Source: Streptomyces sp. CA-210063 | Lineage (GTDB): Bacteria > Actinomycetota > Actinomycetes > Streptomycetales > Streptomycetaceae | Assembly: GCF_024612015.1 (NCBI RefSeq) | Contig: NZ_CP102512.1 | Coordinates: forward strand, 2,356,001-2,420,000 | DNA length: 64,000 nt | Reading direction: 5' to 3' | Shown here: positions 52,150 through 63,960 of the stretch, in pieces | Layout: each line of letters starts with the position of its first letter | Position numbering within the stretch: the first letter of the stretch is position 1 | Translations under genes and position numbers: made by a program | The notes under the pieces: model-generated | The model's database searches: none | Told to the model about the DNA's origin: nothing | The model's input: the letters and a program-made list of their open reading frames with translations, nothing else

Positions 52150-53151
52150 ATGGTGAACACGGCACACGACACGGCAAGACCGACCCCTGCCGCGAGCCCT
52201 TGGTCCGCGGTGGGGGTCTCCGCCTTCGACGAGCTGGTGTACCAGGCGATCCTCCACCAACCTGATGCCGACGCGGCCGGCTGGGCGCTGCTGACCGGTG
52301 CCTCCCCGGCTCGAGTGCGGGAGGCCTGCGACCGGTTGCTCGCGCTCGGATTCCTCCAACCGCCGGACTCCATGGGCGAGTTACGCGCGGTCGACCCACG
52401 AGTGGCGATCCGCGCGCTGATCCGGCGGCGCGAGACGGAGTCCGAACTGCTCGCCGCCACCGCCGAGGAGATGGCGACCGCGTACGAGGCGGGGCTGCTG
52501 CGCGAGGAGCCGTCCCGGCTGGTCGAGGTGGTGTCCGGGGAGGGCGCCAACGCGGCACGCCTGGAAGAGCTGTACGCGCACGCCGAGCACGAGGTGTGTG
52601 TCTTCGACACGCCTCCCTATCTCGCCCCCCGCACCCCGCAGTTGGACCTCCAGGCCGATCTGCTCAGCCGCGGCATCGTGTATCGCACGGTCTACGCGGC
52701 GACCGCCCTGGAGGACCCGGATGTCCTGTCCCATGCCTGGAAGATGGTGGAACTCGGCGAGCAGGCCCGGGTGTTGCCGTCGGTCCCGGTCAAGTTGCTG
52801 GTGGTGGACGGGCGTCGGGCGATGCTCCCGCTGACCGCCACTCCGGCGGGCGGCTACTGCGCCGCCGTCGTACGGCACTCGGCGGTGACCGAGGCCCTGC
52901 AGAAGCTTTTCGACCTGGCCTGGCAGCAGGCGACTCCGCTCGGTCGGCCCGTCGAGGACGCCGAACTCTCCGAGGGCGAGCGGGCGTTGACCCGGCTGCT
53001 GGCGGCCGGGATGAAGGATGAGGCGGTGGCCCGCCACCTGGGCGTGAGTCTGCGGACCCTGCGCCGCCGGGTGAGTGACCTCCAGGAGCGGCTGGGGGCG
53101 GCGAGCCGCTTCCAGCTGGGGGCTCGGGCGGCGCAGCGCGGCTGGTTGTAG
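52150..53151 (+). CDS. LuxR-type transcriptional regulator with TrmB-like N-terminus
   Basis: 333-residue regulator. The first 75 residues resemble a winged helix (FDELVYQAILHQPDADAAGWALLTGASPARVREACDRLLALGFL), as in TrmB-like proteins. The middle is a phospholipase-D-like ligand fold (VCVFDTPPYLAPRT, VYRTVYAATALEDPDV). The C-terminal LuxR HTH is ELSEGERALTRLLAAGMKDEAVARHLGVSLRTLRRRVSDL. It follows the S8 protease by 53 bases in the same direction and could be co-transcribed. No ligand known. Start ATG 52150, with a weak Shine-Dalgarno (CCGGGA). Confidence 0.87.
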   Translation: MVNTAHDTARPTPAASPWSAVGVSAFDELVYQAILHQPDADAAGWALLTGASPARVREACDRLLALGFLQPPDSMGELRAVDPRVAIRALIRRRETESELLAATAEEMATAYEAGLLREEPSRLVEVVSGEGANAARLEELYAHAEHEVCVFDTPPYLAPRTPQLDLQADLLSRGIVYRTVYAATALEDPDVLSHAWKMVELGEQARVLPSVPVKLLVVDGRRAMLPLTATPAGGYCAAVVRHSAVTEALQKLFDLAWQQATPLGRPVEDAELSEGERALTRLLAAGMKDEAVARHLGVSLRTLRRRVSDLQERLGAASRFQLGARAAQRGWL

Positions 53152-53200
53152 CACGCCCCTCTCGCACCGGCCGTACGGGATGGGCCGTCGGGGACGGCGA

Positions 53201-53234
53201 AGGGCCGCACCCCCGTCTCCGGGGATGCGGCCCT
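53201..53234. terminator. convergent terminator between LuxR-type gene and aconitase
   Basis: GGGCCGCA paired with TGCGGCCC and an inner CCCC/GGGG, about 12 bp with one bulge, between two convergent genes. Confidence 0.75.
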
Positions 53235-53263
53235 CAACTACCCTGCCGTACCGCTCAGTCGCG

Positions 53264-56068
<2,805 letters not shown>

Positions 56069-56110
56069 GTACCCCTTACCGGGGTGGGGGCCGCAGTGCG
56101 CCTCGGCAGA

Positions 56111-56128
56111 TATCTCGATGTCGAGATA
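56111..56128. promoter_or_regulatory. 18-bp palindrome upstream of acnA (MarR/TamR-like)
   Basis: TATCTCGATGTCGAGATA, perfect 8-bp arms and a 2-bp centre, 130 bases before acnA. It resembles sites of UrtR/TamR-type MarR regulators. TamR of S. coelicolor is known to act on the aconitase gene in oxidative stress. Assignment is from memory of site style. Confidence 0.55.
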
Positions 56129-56679
56129 ACAGTAGTACATGGGCGCGGGCTGGTCATGCCCGGGCGGATGTGGCGTGCGCCAATCTCGACGGGAGCGGCC
56201 GTGGCTCGCCGCGGCGGGGGCAGGGTGTGGTCGCCACCGCGGACCGCTCCGGCGTTACAGCTCCCCCCGTCCCCTCCTTGTCATTACCCATCCCCTTTGC
56301 CCCCTTTTCATTGCCTTCCAGCGCGGGCCAGTGCGGTCTCCGCCTGGTCGGCGAGGGCGCCGACGAGATCGGACTCCCGGCCCCGCCATCGGTCGAGGAA
56401 GGGGTCGACGAGCGCCTCCGCCACGCACAGGGAGGCTATGGGCCGCTGGTGGCCACGGGCAGGGGAGTTTCCCTGCCGGCAGGACTTCAGAAGGTGGTGA
56501 AGTGCCCAGTGCGGCGGCGGAGTTGAGTGAACTGTGCCACATGGCCTTATCGCAGCTCAGCACCTACCAAGCAGCGCCGCTGAGGACACCACGGCCAACG
56601 CACTGACGGACCGCCCGAGCAGGATCAGGGATGCGGACCGGCAGGAGGGGTACCCGTCGCGCATCGAAAGGAGGCACAC
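56129..56679. other. intergenic region, possible lost gene
   Basis: 550 bases between the acnA control region and the DUF4236 gene. The only coding-like stretch is on the minus strand at 56308-56511 (described separately). A pyrimidine-rich patch is at about 56265-56320. Confidence 0.4.
56308..56511 (-). other. coding-like remnant without a start codon
   Basis: 67 sense codons in one frame ending in TGA, reading through RGHQRPIASLCVAEALVD and RESDLVGALADQAETALA, with roughly 80% G/C at third positions, more protein-like than the surrounding frames. No start codon lies upstream in frame before stops; a neighbouring frame has a GTG and MAQFTQLRRRTGHFTTF. A small gene broken by a frameshift is the likeliest reading. 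Family not recognised. Confidence 0.35.
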
Positions 56680-56877
56680 ATGCCGCTCACGTTCCGCAAG
56701 AGCTTCCGCATCCTGCCGGGTGTGCGACTGAACATCAACAAGCGTTCCTGGTCCATCACCACCGGCGGCCACAACGGCCCGCGACACACGCACAGCAGCA
56801 CGGGACGCCGTACGACATCGATGGATCTGCCCGGCCCCTTCGGCTGGCGCCGCACGCGCAACGCCCGGCGCCACTGA
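56680..56877 (+). CDS. DUF4236 small protein
   Basis: 65-residue protein opening MPLTFRKSFRILPGVRLNIN, the DUF4236 signature (FRKSFKILPGVRLNxSKSG), then a basic, Gly/Arg-rich tail. The excellent Shine-Dalgarno AAAGGAGG lies 6 bases before the ATG. It is 115 bases upstream of the XRE-MurA gene on the same strand. The family has no known function. Confidence 0.8.
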   Translation: MPLTFRKSFRILPGVRLNINKRSWSITTGGHNGPRHTHSSTGRRTTSMDLPGPFGWRRTRNARRH

Positions 56878-56964
56878 GCTTCACCGGTGGCCCACCGGTG
56901 AAGCTGACGACCCGTCACCGGAACGGACCCTGCAACACCCCGAACGGACCCCCCAAGAGGCGCC

Positions 56965-56980
56965 ATCTCATATCTGAGAT
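56965..56980. promoter_or_regulatory. palindrome in front of the XRE-MurA gene
   Basis: ATCTCA-TATC-TGAGAT, 12 bases before the ATG, where a bound protein would block initiation or early transcription. Its arms resemble those of the palindrome at 56111 (both ATCTC...GAGATAAC). The fused XRE domain is the obvious candidate to bind it. Confidence 0.55.
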
Positions 56981-56992
56981 AACCTCAACCCC

Positions 56993-58522
56993 ATGGCAGA
57001 CGACTACCTCGTACGCATCGGCAAGCTCATCCGTGACGCAAGGCAGCACCGTGGCTGGACACAGTCGCAGTTGGCGGAGGCGCTCGGTACAAGTCAGAGC
57101 GCGGTCAATCGCATCGAGCGCGGCAATCAAAACATCAGCCTTGAGATGATCGCTCGAATCGGTGAAGCCCTGGACAGTGAGATCGTCTCGCTGGGGTACG
57201 CGGGCCCGATGCACCTACGGGTGGTCGGCGGGCGTCGGCTCTCCGGCTCGATCGACGTCAAGACCAGCAAGAACGCGTGTGTCGCGCTGCTGTGCGCCTC
57301 CCTGTTGAACAAGGGGCGCACAGTGCTGCGCCGGGTGGCCCGGATCGAGGAGGTGTACCGCCTTCTGGAGGTGCTCGGCTCCATCGGCGTACGCACCCGG
57401 TGGATCAACGGCGGTGTCGACCTGGAGATCGTGCCGCCGGCCGAGCTGGAGCTGGCGGCGATCGACGCGGAGGCGGCCCGCCGCACGCGCTCGATCATCA
57501 TGTTCCTCGGTCCGCTGCTGCACCGCATGGACCACTTCAAGCTGCCGTACGCGGGCGGTTGCGACCTCGGTACGCGGACGATCGAGCCGCACATGATCGC
57601 GCTGCGCCGGTTCGGCCTCGACATCACGGCCACCGAGGGGCTGTACCACGCCGAGGTGGACCGGTCCGTCACCCCCGGCCGGCCGATCGTGCTGACCGAG
57701 CGCGGCGACACGGTGACCGAGAACGCGCTGCTCGCCGCCGCCCGCCACAACGGCGTGACCGTCATCCGCAACGCCTCGTCCAACTACATGGTGCAGGACC
57801 TCTGCTTCTTCCTGGAGGCCCTCGGCGTACGGGTGGAGGGCATCGGCACCACCACGCTCACCGTGCACGGCGTGCCGCACATCGACGTGGACGTCGACTA
57901 CTCGCCCTCCGAGGACCCGGTCGAGGCGATGAGCCTGCTCGCCGCCGCGGTCGTCACGGAGTCCGAACTGACCGTGCGCCGGGTGCCGATCGAGTTTCTG
58001 GAGATCGAGCTGGCGGTCCTGGAGGAGATGGGCCTCGACCACGACCGCACACCGGAGTACTTCGCCGACAACGGCCGTACGCGCCTGGTGGACCTCACCG
58101 TCCGACCCTCCAAGCTCCAGGCGCCGATCGACAAGATCCACCCCATGCCGTTCCCCGGTCTGAACATCGACAACGTCCCGTTCTTCGCGGCCATCGCCGC
58201 CGCCGCGCAGGGCCAGACCCTCATCCATGACTGGGTCTACGACAACCGCGCGATCTATCTCACCGACCTCAACCGTCTCGGCGGCCGCCTCCAACTCCTC
58301 GACCCGCACCGCGTCCTCGTCGAGGGCCCCACCCGCTGGCGCGCCGCCGAGATGATGTGCCCGCCCGCCCTGCGCCCCGCCGTCGTCGTCCTCCTCGCGA
58401 TGATGGCCGCCGACGGCACGTCCGTCCTGCGCAACGTCTATGTCATCAACCGCGGTTACGAGGACCTCGCGGAACGCCTGAACACGGTGGGGGCACAGAT
58501 CGAGATCTTCCGGGACATCTGA
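56993..58522 (+). CDS. murA2: XRE HTH - UDP-GlcNAc 1-carboxyvinyltransferase (MurA) fusion
   Basis: 509-residue fusion. Residues 6-65 are an XRE/Cro DNA-binding domain (LIRDARQHRGWTQSQLAEALGTSQSAVNRIERGNQNIS). Residues 72-509 are an EPSP-synthase-fold MurA, about 435 residues as usual. The MurA Lys-Asn pair is in KTSKNACVALLCASLL, and the catalytic loop reads PYAGGCDLGTRTIEPH with the active-site Cys. MurA makes UDP-GlcNAc-enolpyruvate, the first committed step of peptidoglycan; streptomycetes have another murA. The fusion looks like an enzyme that senses its substrate and represses its own gene. ATG 56993 is preceded by no good Shine-Dalgarno (AACCTCAACCCC). Confidence 0.9.
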   Translation: MADDYLVRIGKLIRDARQHRGWTQSQLAEALGTSQSAVNRIERGNQNISLEMIARIGEALDSEIVSLGYAGPMHLRVVGGRRLSGSIDVKTSKNACVALLCASLLNKGRTVLRRVARIEEVYRLLEVLGSIGVRTRWINGGVDLEIVPPAELELAAIDAEAARRTRSIIMFLGPLLHRMDHFKLPYAGGCDLGTRTIEPHMIALRRFGLDITATEGLYHAEVDRSVTPGRPIVLTERGDTVTENALLAAARHNGVTVIRNASSNYMVQDLCFFLEALGVRVEGIGTTTLTVHGVPHIDVDVDYSPSEDPVEAMSLLAAAVVTESELTVRRVPIEFLEIELAVLEEMGLDHDRTPEYFADNGRTRLVDLTVRPSKLQAPIDKIHPMPFPGLNIDNVPFFAAIAAAAQGQTLIHDWVYDNRAIYLTDLNRLGGRLQLLDPHRVLVEGPTRWRAAEMMCPPALRPAVVVLLAMMAADGTSVLRNVYVINRGYEDLAERLNTVGAQIEIFRDI

Positions 58523-58555
58523 ACGTCGCGTGCCGCCGCACCCTGCTTGACCTGC

Positions 58556-59509
58556 TCAGCCGACGAGGCGGGGACGGCCGGCTGGGGTGGGAGCCACGCC
58601 GAGGTGTTCGAGCAGTAGCCCTTCCCTGGTGGACCATGGGCAGATCTCGACGCTCTTGGCCCCGCAGGCTTCCATGAGAGCCTGCGCGATCAGGGCTCCG
58701 GCCAGGGACTGCTCGGCGCGGTGCCGGGAGATGCCCGGCAGCTTGGCACGGTGGGACGGTGCCGCGTCGGCCAGCAGGGAGACTGCCTTGTGCAGTTGGG
58801 GCAACGTCAGCCGCCGTCTTGTGCGCGGTGTCCTGCTCTGGGCGGCGGTGAGCCGGGCGAGCTGTTCGAAGGTCTTGGAGCAGGCCAACACCCGCCCTCC
58901 CGACTCGGCCTGCGGCAGGCCGTGGACGGCTTCCAGGGACCGGCTGAGGTGCTGCAGGACTTCTGCCAGGCGACGTCGGGACGGCACTGTGCCGCCGGGA
59001 AGCCAGTCCCGGGTGATCCTGCGGGCGCCCAGCGGCAGCGAGTGGACGACGCGGGGCTGGTCTCCGGTGCCGCGGGCGATCTCCACTGTGCCGCCGCCGA
59101 TGTCCAGGACCAGCAACTGCCCAGCCGTCGGGCCTGCCCACTGGCGGGCGGCCACGTAGGCCAACCGCGCTTCCTCCTCGCCGGACAGCACGCGCAGGCG
59201 GGTGCCGGTGGTGCGTGCCACACGCGCGATGATCTCGTCACGGTTGGGCGCGTCGCGGATGACGGAGGTCGCGAACGCGAACACTTCCGGTCCACGCGGA
59301 CGCGGGTCGGCGGCGACGGCCTCGGCCACTGCCCGCTCGACACTCTTCACGCCGACCTTGTCCAGGCGCCCCTTGCGGTCGAGGGTCTCGTGCAGTCTCA
59401 GCCGCACCTTGCGGGAGAACACCGGCTCCAGCACCGTACCCGGACGCCGCCGCACCACCGTCAGCAGAGCGCTGTGACACCCGACGTCGAGCACACCTGC
59501 CTGCCGCAT
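58556..59509 (-). CDS. Ppx/GppA-family exopolyphosphatase
   Basis: 317-residue member of the Ppx/GppA (actin-like ATPase) family, which removes phosphate from polyphosphate or pppGpp. GVLDVGCHSALLTVV is the first phosphate loop. FAFATSVIRDAPNRDEIIARV precedes LSGEEEARLAYVAARQW with the catalytic Glu. LVLDIGGGTVEIARG is the second phosphate loop. Polyphosphatases of this short form (about 310 residues) occur in actinobacteria as Ppx1/2. ATG 59509 follows GAGGTGAGGGG; the longer frame is not supported. It is convergent with murA2, with 33 bases between. Confidence 0.88.
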   Translation of the reverse strand: MRQAGVLDVGCHSALLTVVRRRPGTVLEPVFSRKVRLRLHETLDRKGRLDKVGVKSVERAVAEAVAADPRPRGPEVFAFATSVIRDAPNRDEIIARVARTTGTRLRVLSGEEEARLAYVAARQWAGPTAGQLLVLDIGGGTVEIARGTGDQPRVVHSLPLGARRITRDWLPGGTVPSRRRLAEVLQHLSRSLEAVHGLPQAESGGRVLACSKTFEQLARLTAAQSRTPRTRRRLTLPQLHKAVSLLADAAPSHRAKLPGISRHRAEQSLAGALIAQALMEACGAKSVEICPWSTREGLLLEHLGVAPTPAGRPRLVG

Positions 59510-59972
59510 CCCCTCACCTCCCCCTCGCCCCCGCGACGCTCGACCGGACCGGCTCCTTCTCCCGTCCTGCGACATCTCTCGACGACAGCACGACGGGGAT
59601 TCCGGGCCAGCGCGTAAGCATATCGTCACCACGCGTGCACCCTCCGCCCCGGCCCACAAGAAAGCACCCGGCTGCGGGCCGGACGCGCCGAGCCCGAGCA
59701 GGGCACGGCCCCTGACAGCGCCGTCATGGCGGTCGGCCGACCCATCCTTCACCTAGCGCTTACTCGCGGGCAAAAAACAAGGGAAGGCCAAGGGAAAGCA
59801 TGGGGGGACAAAACTCTCCCTGCCATGGGTGACGCCCGTGATGCAGGCTTTCCGCGTGATCAGCCGCCCTGTCGAGGCGAGCGGTCACCCTGTTCCCGCG
59901 GTGGCGTCGATCTCGTGCCTGGTCTCCCGCTGGTGTACACGACTGATCCGTCCGTGATGCAAAGGCGAACGC
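59510..59972. other. divergent intergenic region between ppx-like gene and molybdenum hydroxylase
   Basis: 463 bases with no gene. An A-rich stretch (about 59765-59815) is unusual for this genome. No operator recognised. Confidence 0.5.
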
Positions 59973-60611
59973 ATGTCCTCTGAACTCCCTGATTCTGCTG
60001 TTTCTCCGCCCACCGGAGCCGGTGAGTCCCCCTCGGGGCCCAGCCGGCGCACCGTGATCGCCACCGGTGTCGCGGTGGGCGGTGTCGTGGTGGCCGGAGG
60101 AACGTTCCTGGCCGGCGCCGAGGAGGCGACCGCCACGGGTGCGGCACCCTCCAGCCGTGTGTCCCTGACGGTGAACGGCACCCGGCGGACGGTGACGGTC
60201 GACAACCGGACCTCGCTGCTGGATCTGCTGCGCGAGCACCTTGACCTGACCGGCTCGAAGAAGGGCTGTAACGCCGGGGCCTGCGGGGCGTGCACGGTGC
60301 TGGTCGACGGGCAGCGGATCAACTCCTGCCTGACGCTGGCGGTGCGGCTGGAGGGCGCCGAGGTCACCACGATCGAGGGCCTGGCCAAGGGCGACAGGCT
60401 GCACCCGCTGCAACAGGCGTTCGTCGACGAGGACGCCTTCCAGTGCGGCTACTGCACCCCCGGCCAGATCATGTCCGGCGTCGGCTGCATCCAGGAGGGC
60501 CACACCAGCTCGCCGGAGGAGATCCGGGAGTACATGAGCGGCAACGTCTGCCGCTGTGGCTGCTACGTCAAGATCGTGCGCGCGGTCGAGCAGACCGCCA
60601 CCCGGAAGTAA
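59973..60611 (+). CDS. Tat-exported 2Fe-2S subunit of a molybdenum hydroxylase (PaoA/YagT-like)
   Basis: 212-residue iron-sulphur subunit. SRRTVIATGVAVGGVVVAGG is a twin-arginine signal. The plant-ferredoxin-type cluster has GCNAGACGACTVLVDG (Cys ligands), and the second cluster has CGYCTPGQIM and NVCRCGCYVKI. It matches PaoA of the E. coli periplasmic aldehyde oxidase PaoABC. It passes electrons from the molybdenum to the FAD subunit. The substrate is probably an aldehyde or N-heterocycle. Start ATG 59973, Shine-Dalgarno AAAGGCGAAC. Confidence 0.93.
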   Translation: MSSELPDSAVSPPTGAGESPSGPSRRTVIATGVAVGGVVVAGGTFLAGAEEATATGAAPSSRVSLTVNGTRRTVTVDNRTSLLDLLREHLDLTGSKKGCNAGACGACTVLVDGQRINSCLTLAVRLEGAEVTTIEGLAKGDRLHPLQQAFVDEDAFQCGYCTPGQIMSGVGCIQEGHTSSPEEIREYMSGNVCRCGCYVKIVRAVEQTATRK

Positions 60612-60622
60612 GGAGCGGCCCC

Positions 60623-61603
60623 ATGCATCCCTTCTCCTACACCCGCGTCAGCACCGTCCGGGAAGCCCTGGACGCCGGGAGACGCGGCGGCCGCTACATC
60701 GCCGGCGGTACCACGCTGGTCGACCTGATGCGCGAGACCGTCGAAACCCCCGAGACGCTCGTCGACATCAGCGCCCTGCCCCTGAGTGAGATCACCGCCA
60801 CCGCGGGCGGCGGCATCCGCATCGGTGCCCTGGTCCCGATGGCCGTGGCCACCGCCGACCCCAAGCTGAACTCCCTCTTTCCGGTGGCCGCCCAGGCGCT
60901 GCGCGGCGCCTCGGCCCAGCTGCGGAACATGGCCACCATCGGCGGCAACATCATGCAGCGCACCCGGTGCACGTACTTCCGTGACGTGACCGCCGACTGC
61001 AACAAGCGCGAGCCCGGCTCCGGCTGCGCCGCCCTGGGCGGCTACAACCGCGGCCACGCGATCCTCGGCGGCTCCGACGACTGCGTGGCCACCCACGCCT
61101 CCGACTTCGCCGTCGCCCTCACCGCCCTGGAGGCGACCGTCCACCTGCGGGCCCCGGACGGCAAGGAGCGCAGCCTCCCCTTCGGCGACTTCCTGCTCCG
61201 TCCGGGCAATACCCCGCACCGCGAACAGGCCATCAGGCAAGGCGAGTTGATCACGGCGGTCGAGATACCGGCGTATCCGCGTCCGCTGAAGTCGGCCTAC
61301 CTGAAGCTCCGCGACCGGCAGTCCTACTCGTTCGGGCTGGCCTCGGCGGCCGTCGCACTGCACATCCGGGGCGGCGTGATCCGCGAGGCGAAGGTCGCCG
61401 CCGGCGGTGTGGCGACGGTGCCGTGGAAGCTGCCGGCCGTCGAGCGGGCCCTCATCGGTGAGCGCCCCTCGGACCGTCTGTGGGCCGAGGCCGCCGGTCA
61501 CGCGGCCGACGGCGCCCGCCCCCTTCAGCACAACCGGTTCAAGGTCGAGCTCCTGAAGCGGACCGTCGAACGCCAGCTGCGCACCGTAGGAGAGATGGAA
61601 TGA
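60623..61603 (+). CDS. FAD-binding subunit of the molybdenum hydroxylase (PaoB/YagS-like)
   Basis: 326-residue flavoprotein. FAD is bound by RYIAGGTTLVDLM and LRNMATIGGNIMQRTRCTYFRD. The cysteines in TRCTYFRDVTADCNKREPGSGCAALGG form the extra 4Fe-4S site seen in PaoB. The C-terminal CO-dehydrogenase-type flavin domain follows at about 215. No signal peptide; it probably exits with the Tat partner. It lies 11 bases behind the 2Fe-2S gene and overlaps the large subunit (ATGA). Confidence 0.92.
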   Translation: MHPFSYTRVSTVREALDAGRRGGRYIAGGTTLVDLMRETVETPETLVDISALPLSEITATAGGGIRIGALVPMAVATADPKLNSLFPVAAQALRGASAQLRNMATIGGNIMQRTRCTYFRDVTADCNKREPGSGCAALGGYNRGHAILGGSDDCVATHASDFAVALTALEATVHLRAPDGKERSLPFGDFLLRPGNTPHREQAIRQGELITAVEIPAYPRPLKSAYLKLRDRQSYSFGLASAAVALHIRGGVIREAKVAAGGVATVPWKLPAVERALIGERPSDRLWAEAAGHAADGARPLQHNRFKVELLKRTVERQLRTVGEME

Positions 61604-63792
61604 GCCCCCAGCCGCAGGCAGCCGTAGGCGCACCGCTGTCCAGGGTGGACGGCCGGCTCAAGGTCACCGGCCAGGCGGAGTACGCCGCCGAGCACGACGT
61701 CAAGGGTGTCGTGCACGCCGTCATCGTCGACGCGAGCGTCGGCCGCGGCCGGATCAGGTCCATCGACACGCGCGCCGCCGAGAAACACGCCGGTGTGCTG
61801 CGGGTGATCCACCACGGCAACGCGCCGACGCTCCCGTACCGCGACAACGCCGGGTCCAACAACCCGGCCGGGCGCAGGCTTCGGGTCTTCCAGGACGACC
61901 GGGTGCTCTTCCACGGTCAGCCGGTCGCCGTCGTGGTGGCGAACACGTTGGAGGCCGCGCAGCACGGCGCGAACCTGGTCAAGGTCCGCTACGACGCCGA
62001 GCGACCCTCGACCGACATCGCCAAGGCCGAACCCGGCGAGCCGACGAACTACGCGCGCGGTGACGCGGAAGCCGGTCTGCGTTCCTCGGCCGTACGGCTG
62101 GACCTGACGTATGAGCTGGCCCGCAACCACCACAACCCGATGGAGCCGCACGCCACCGTCGCCCGCTGGGACGGCGACCGGCTCACCGTGTGGGACAAGA
62201 CGCAGTGGATCGTGGGCACGCACGACGAGATCGCCGCGGTCTTCGACCTGCCGGCGGACGCGGTGCGCGTCATCAACCCGTTCGTCGGCGGCGGGTTCGG
62301 CAGCGGGCTGCGCTGCTGGCCGCACACGATCGTCGCCGCGCTGGCCGCGCGGGTGACGCGTCGCCCGGTGAAGCTGGTGCTCAGCCGCAAGCAGATGTAC
62401 TTCGGCACCGGCTTCAGGCCGTCGTACGCGTACCGGCTGCGCCTCGGCAGCGACCGGCGCGGCCGGCTGAACGCCGCCATCCACGACATCGACGCCGAGA
62501 CCTCCTCGTACGAGACGTTCAACGAGGCCGTCATGCTGGCCGGGCAGATGCTCTACAGCATGCCGAACGTCCGTCAGGCGTACCGGCAGGTGCCGCTGGA
62601 CGTGAACACGCCGATCTGGATGCGCGGGCCGGGTTTCGCGTCGGCGTCGTTCGTGATCGAGTCCGCGATGGACGAGCTCGCCCACCGCCTCGACATGGAC
62701 CCGATCGAGCTGCGCCGGCGCAACGAGCCGAGCGAGGACGAGTCGACCAACGAGCCGTTCTCCACCCGGCGGCTGAGCGAGTGCTACACGGTCGGCGCCC
62801 GCGAGTTCGGCTGGGATCGCCGCAACCCGAAGCCGCGCTCGACGCGGGACGGGGACTGGCTGGTCGGCCTGGGCATGGCCACCGGGGTGTACGACCCGGG
62901 GCGGTATCCCGCGCAGGCCCGGGCCCGGCTGGACGCCGACGGAACCGCGGTGGTGGAGGCGGCCACCAGTGACATGGGGCCGGGCACCTACACCGCGCAG
63001 ACCCAGGTCGCCGCGGACGCGCTGGGGCTGACCATGCGCACGGTGACCTTCCGGCTCGGCGACTCCCTGTATCCGCCGACCTCGCCGCACGGCGGCTCGG
63101 CGACCATGGCCAGCGTCGGCTCGGCCGTCGTCGACGCCTGCGACCAGGTGCGGCGGCAGGCGATCAAGCTGGCCGTCGAGGACCGCGAGTCACCGCTGTA
63201 CGGGGTGAGCGCGGACGACGTGGTCGTGCGAGGCGGCCGACTGCACGTTCAGGGCACTCCGGCGCGCGGGGAGACGTACAAGAGTCTGCTGGCCCGCAAC
63301 GACCGCTCCCATCTCGAAGCGAACGGTTCCTACGACGGGCCGGGCAGCGACCGGTCCGCCTACTTCGCCTACAACGCCACCTTCGCCGAGGTCGCCGTGG
63401 ACGCGAACCTGGGGCTGGTGCGGGTACGGCGGATGCTCGGCGTCTACGACGCGGGCCGGATCATCAGCCCCAAGCTGGCCGAGAGCCAGGCGTTCGGCGG
63501 CATCGTGGGCGGCATCGGTACGGCGCTGCTCGAGCACACGGTCACCGACCACCGCGACGGGCGCATAGTGAACGCCAGCCTCGCCGACTACCTCGTCCCG
63601 GTCAACGCCGACGTCCCCGACATCAAGGCGATCTACCTGGATGGCGAGGACAACGCCGGCAACCTGCTGGGCGTGAAGGGACTCGGCGAGGTCGTCCAGG
63701 TGGGCGTGGCGGCCGCGATCGGCAACGCGGTCTTCAACGCCACCGGCCGCCGGGTCCGCCAACTGCCCATCACCGCCGAGGCGTTGCTCTGA
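61600..63792 (+). CDS. molybdopterin-binding large subunit of the molybdenum hydroxylase (PaoC/YagR-like)
   Basis: 730-residue catalytic subunit of the xanthine dehydrogenase family. The entry domain begins SRVDGRLKVTGQAEYAAEH, and the molybdenum region has NPFVGGGFGSGLRCWPH (Gln/Gly loop), MRGPGFASASFVIESAMDELA, and the C-terminal LGVKGLGEVVQVGVAAAIGNAVFNA with the catalytic Glu. It probably carries MCD cofactor, needing the XdhC-type protein encoded next. ATG 61600 overlaps the FAD gene stop. Confidence 0.94.
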   Translation: MSPQPQAAVGAPLSRVDGRLKVTGQAEYAAEHDVKGVVHAVIVDASVGRGRIRSIDTRAAEKHAGVLRVIHHGNAPTLPYRDNAGSNNPAGRRLRVFQDDRVLFHGQPVAVVVANTLEAAQHGANLVKVRYDAERPSTDIAKAEPGEPTNYARGDAEAGLRSSAVRLDLTYELARNHHNPMEPHATVARWDGDRLTVWDKTQWIVGTHDEIAAVFDLPADAVRVINPFVGGGFGSGLRCWPHTIVAALAARVTRRPVKLVLSRKQMYFGTGFRPSYAYRLRLGSDRRGRLNAAIHDIDAETSSYETFNEAVMLAGQMLYSMPNVRQAYRQVPLDVNTPIWMRGPGFASASFVIESAMDELAHRLDMDPIELRRRNEPSEDESTNEPFSTRRLSECYTVGAREFGWDRRNPKPRSTRDGDWLVGLGMATGVYDPGRYPAQARARLDADGTAVVEAATSDMGPGTYTAQTQVAADALGLTMRTVTFRLGDSLYPPTSPHGGSATMASVGSAVVDACDQVRRQAIKLAVEDRESPLYGVSADDVVVRGGRLHVQGTPARGETYKSLLARNDRSHLEANGSYDGPGSDRSAYFAYNATFAEVAVDANLGLVRVRRMLGVYDAGRIISPKLAESQAFGGIVGGIGTALLEHTVTDHRDGRIVNASLADYLVPVNADVPDIKAIYLDGEDNAGNLLGVKGLGEVVQVGVAAAIGNAVFNATGRRVRQLPITAEALL

Positions 63793-63960
63793 CACCGCCG
63801 CCTTCATAGCCGGGTCCGGCAGCCGAACCCCCCGTACGGCTGCCGGACCCTCCCGGGCCGCCGCCGCGGAGATCCATCAGAAGGGCCCTAGGCCCCCGTC
63901 GACGCGGCGGCGACCCGCTCACCTTCTGCGACAGCGACCGTCTGCTCTGGAGACCCCCCC

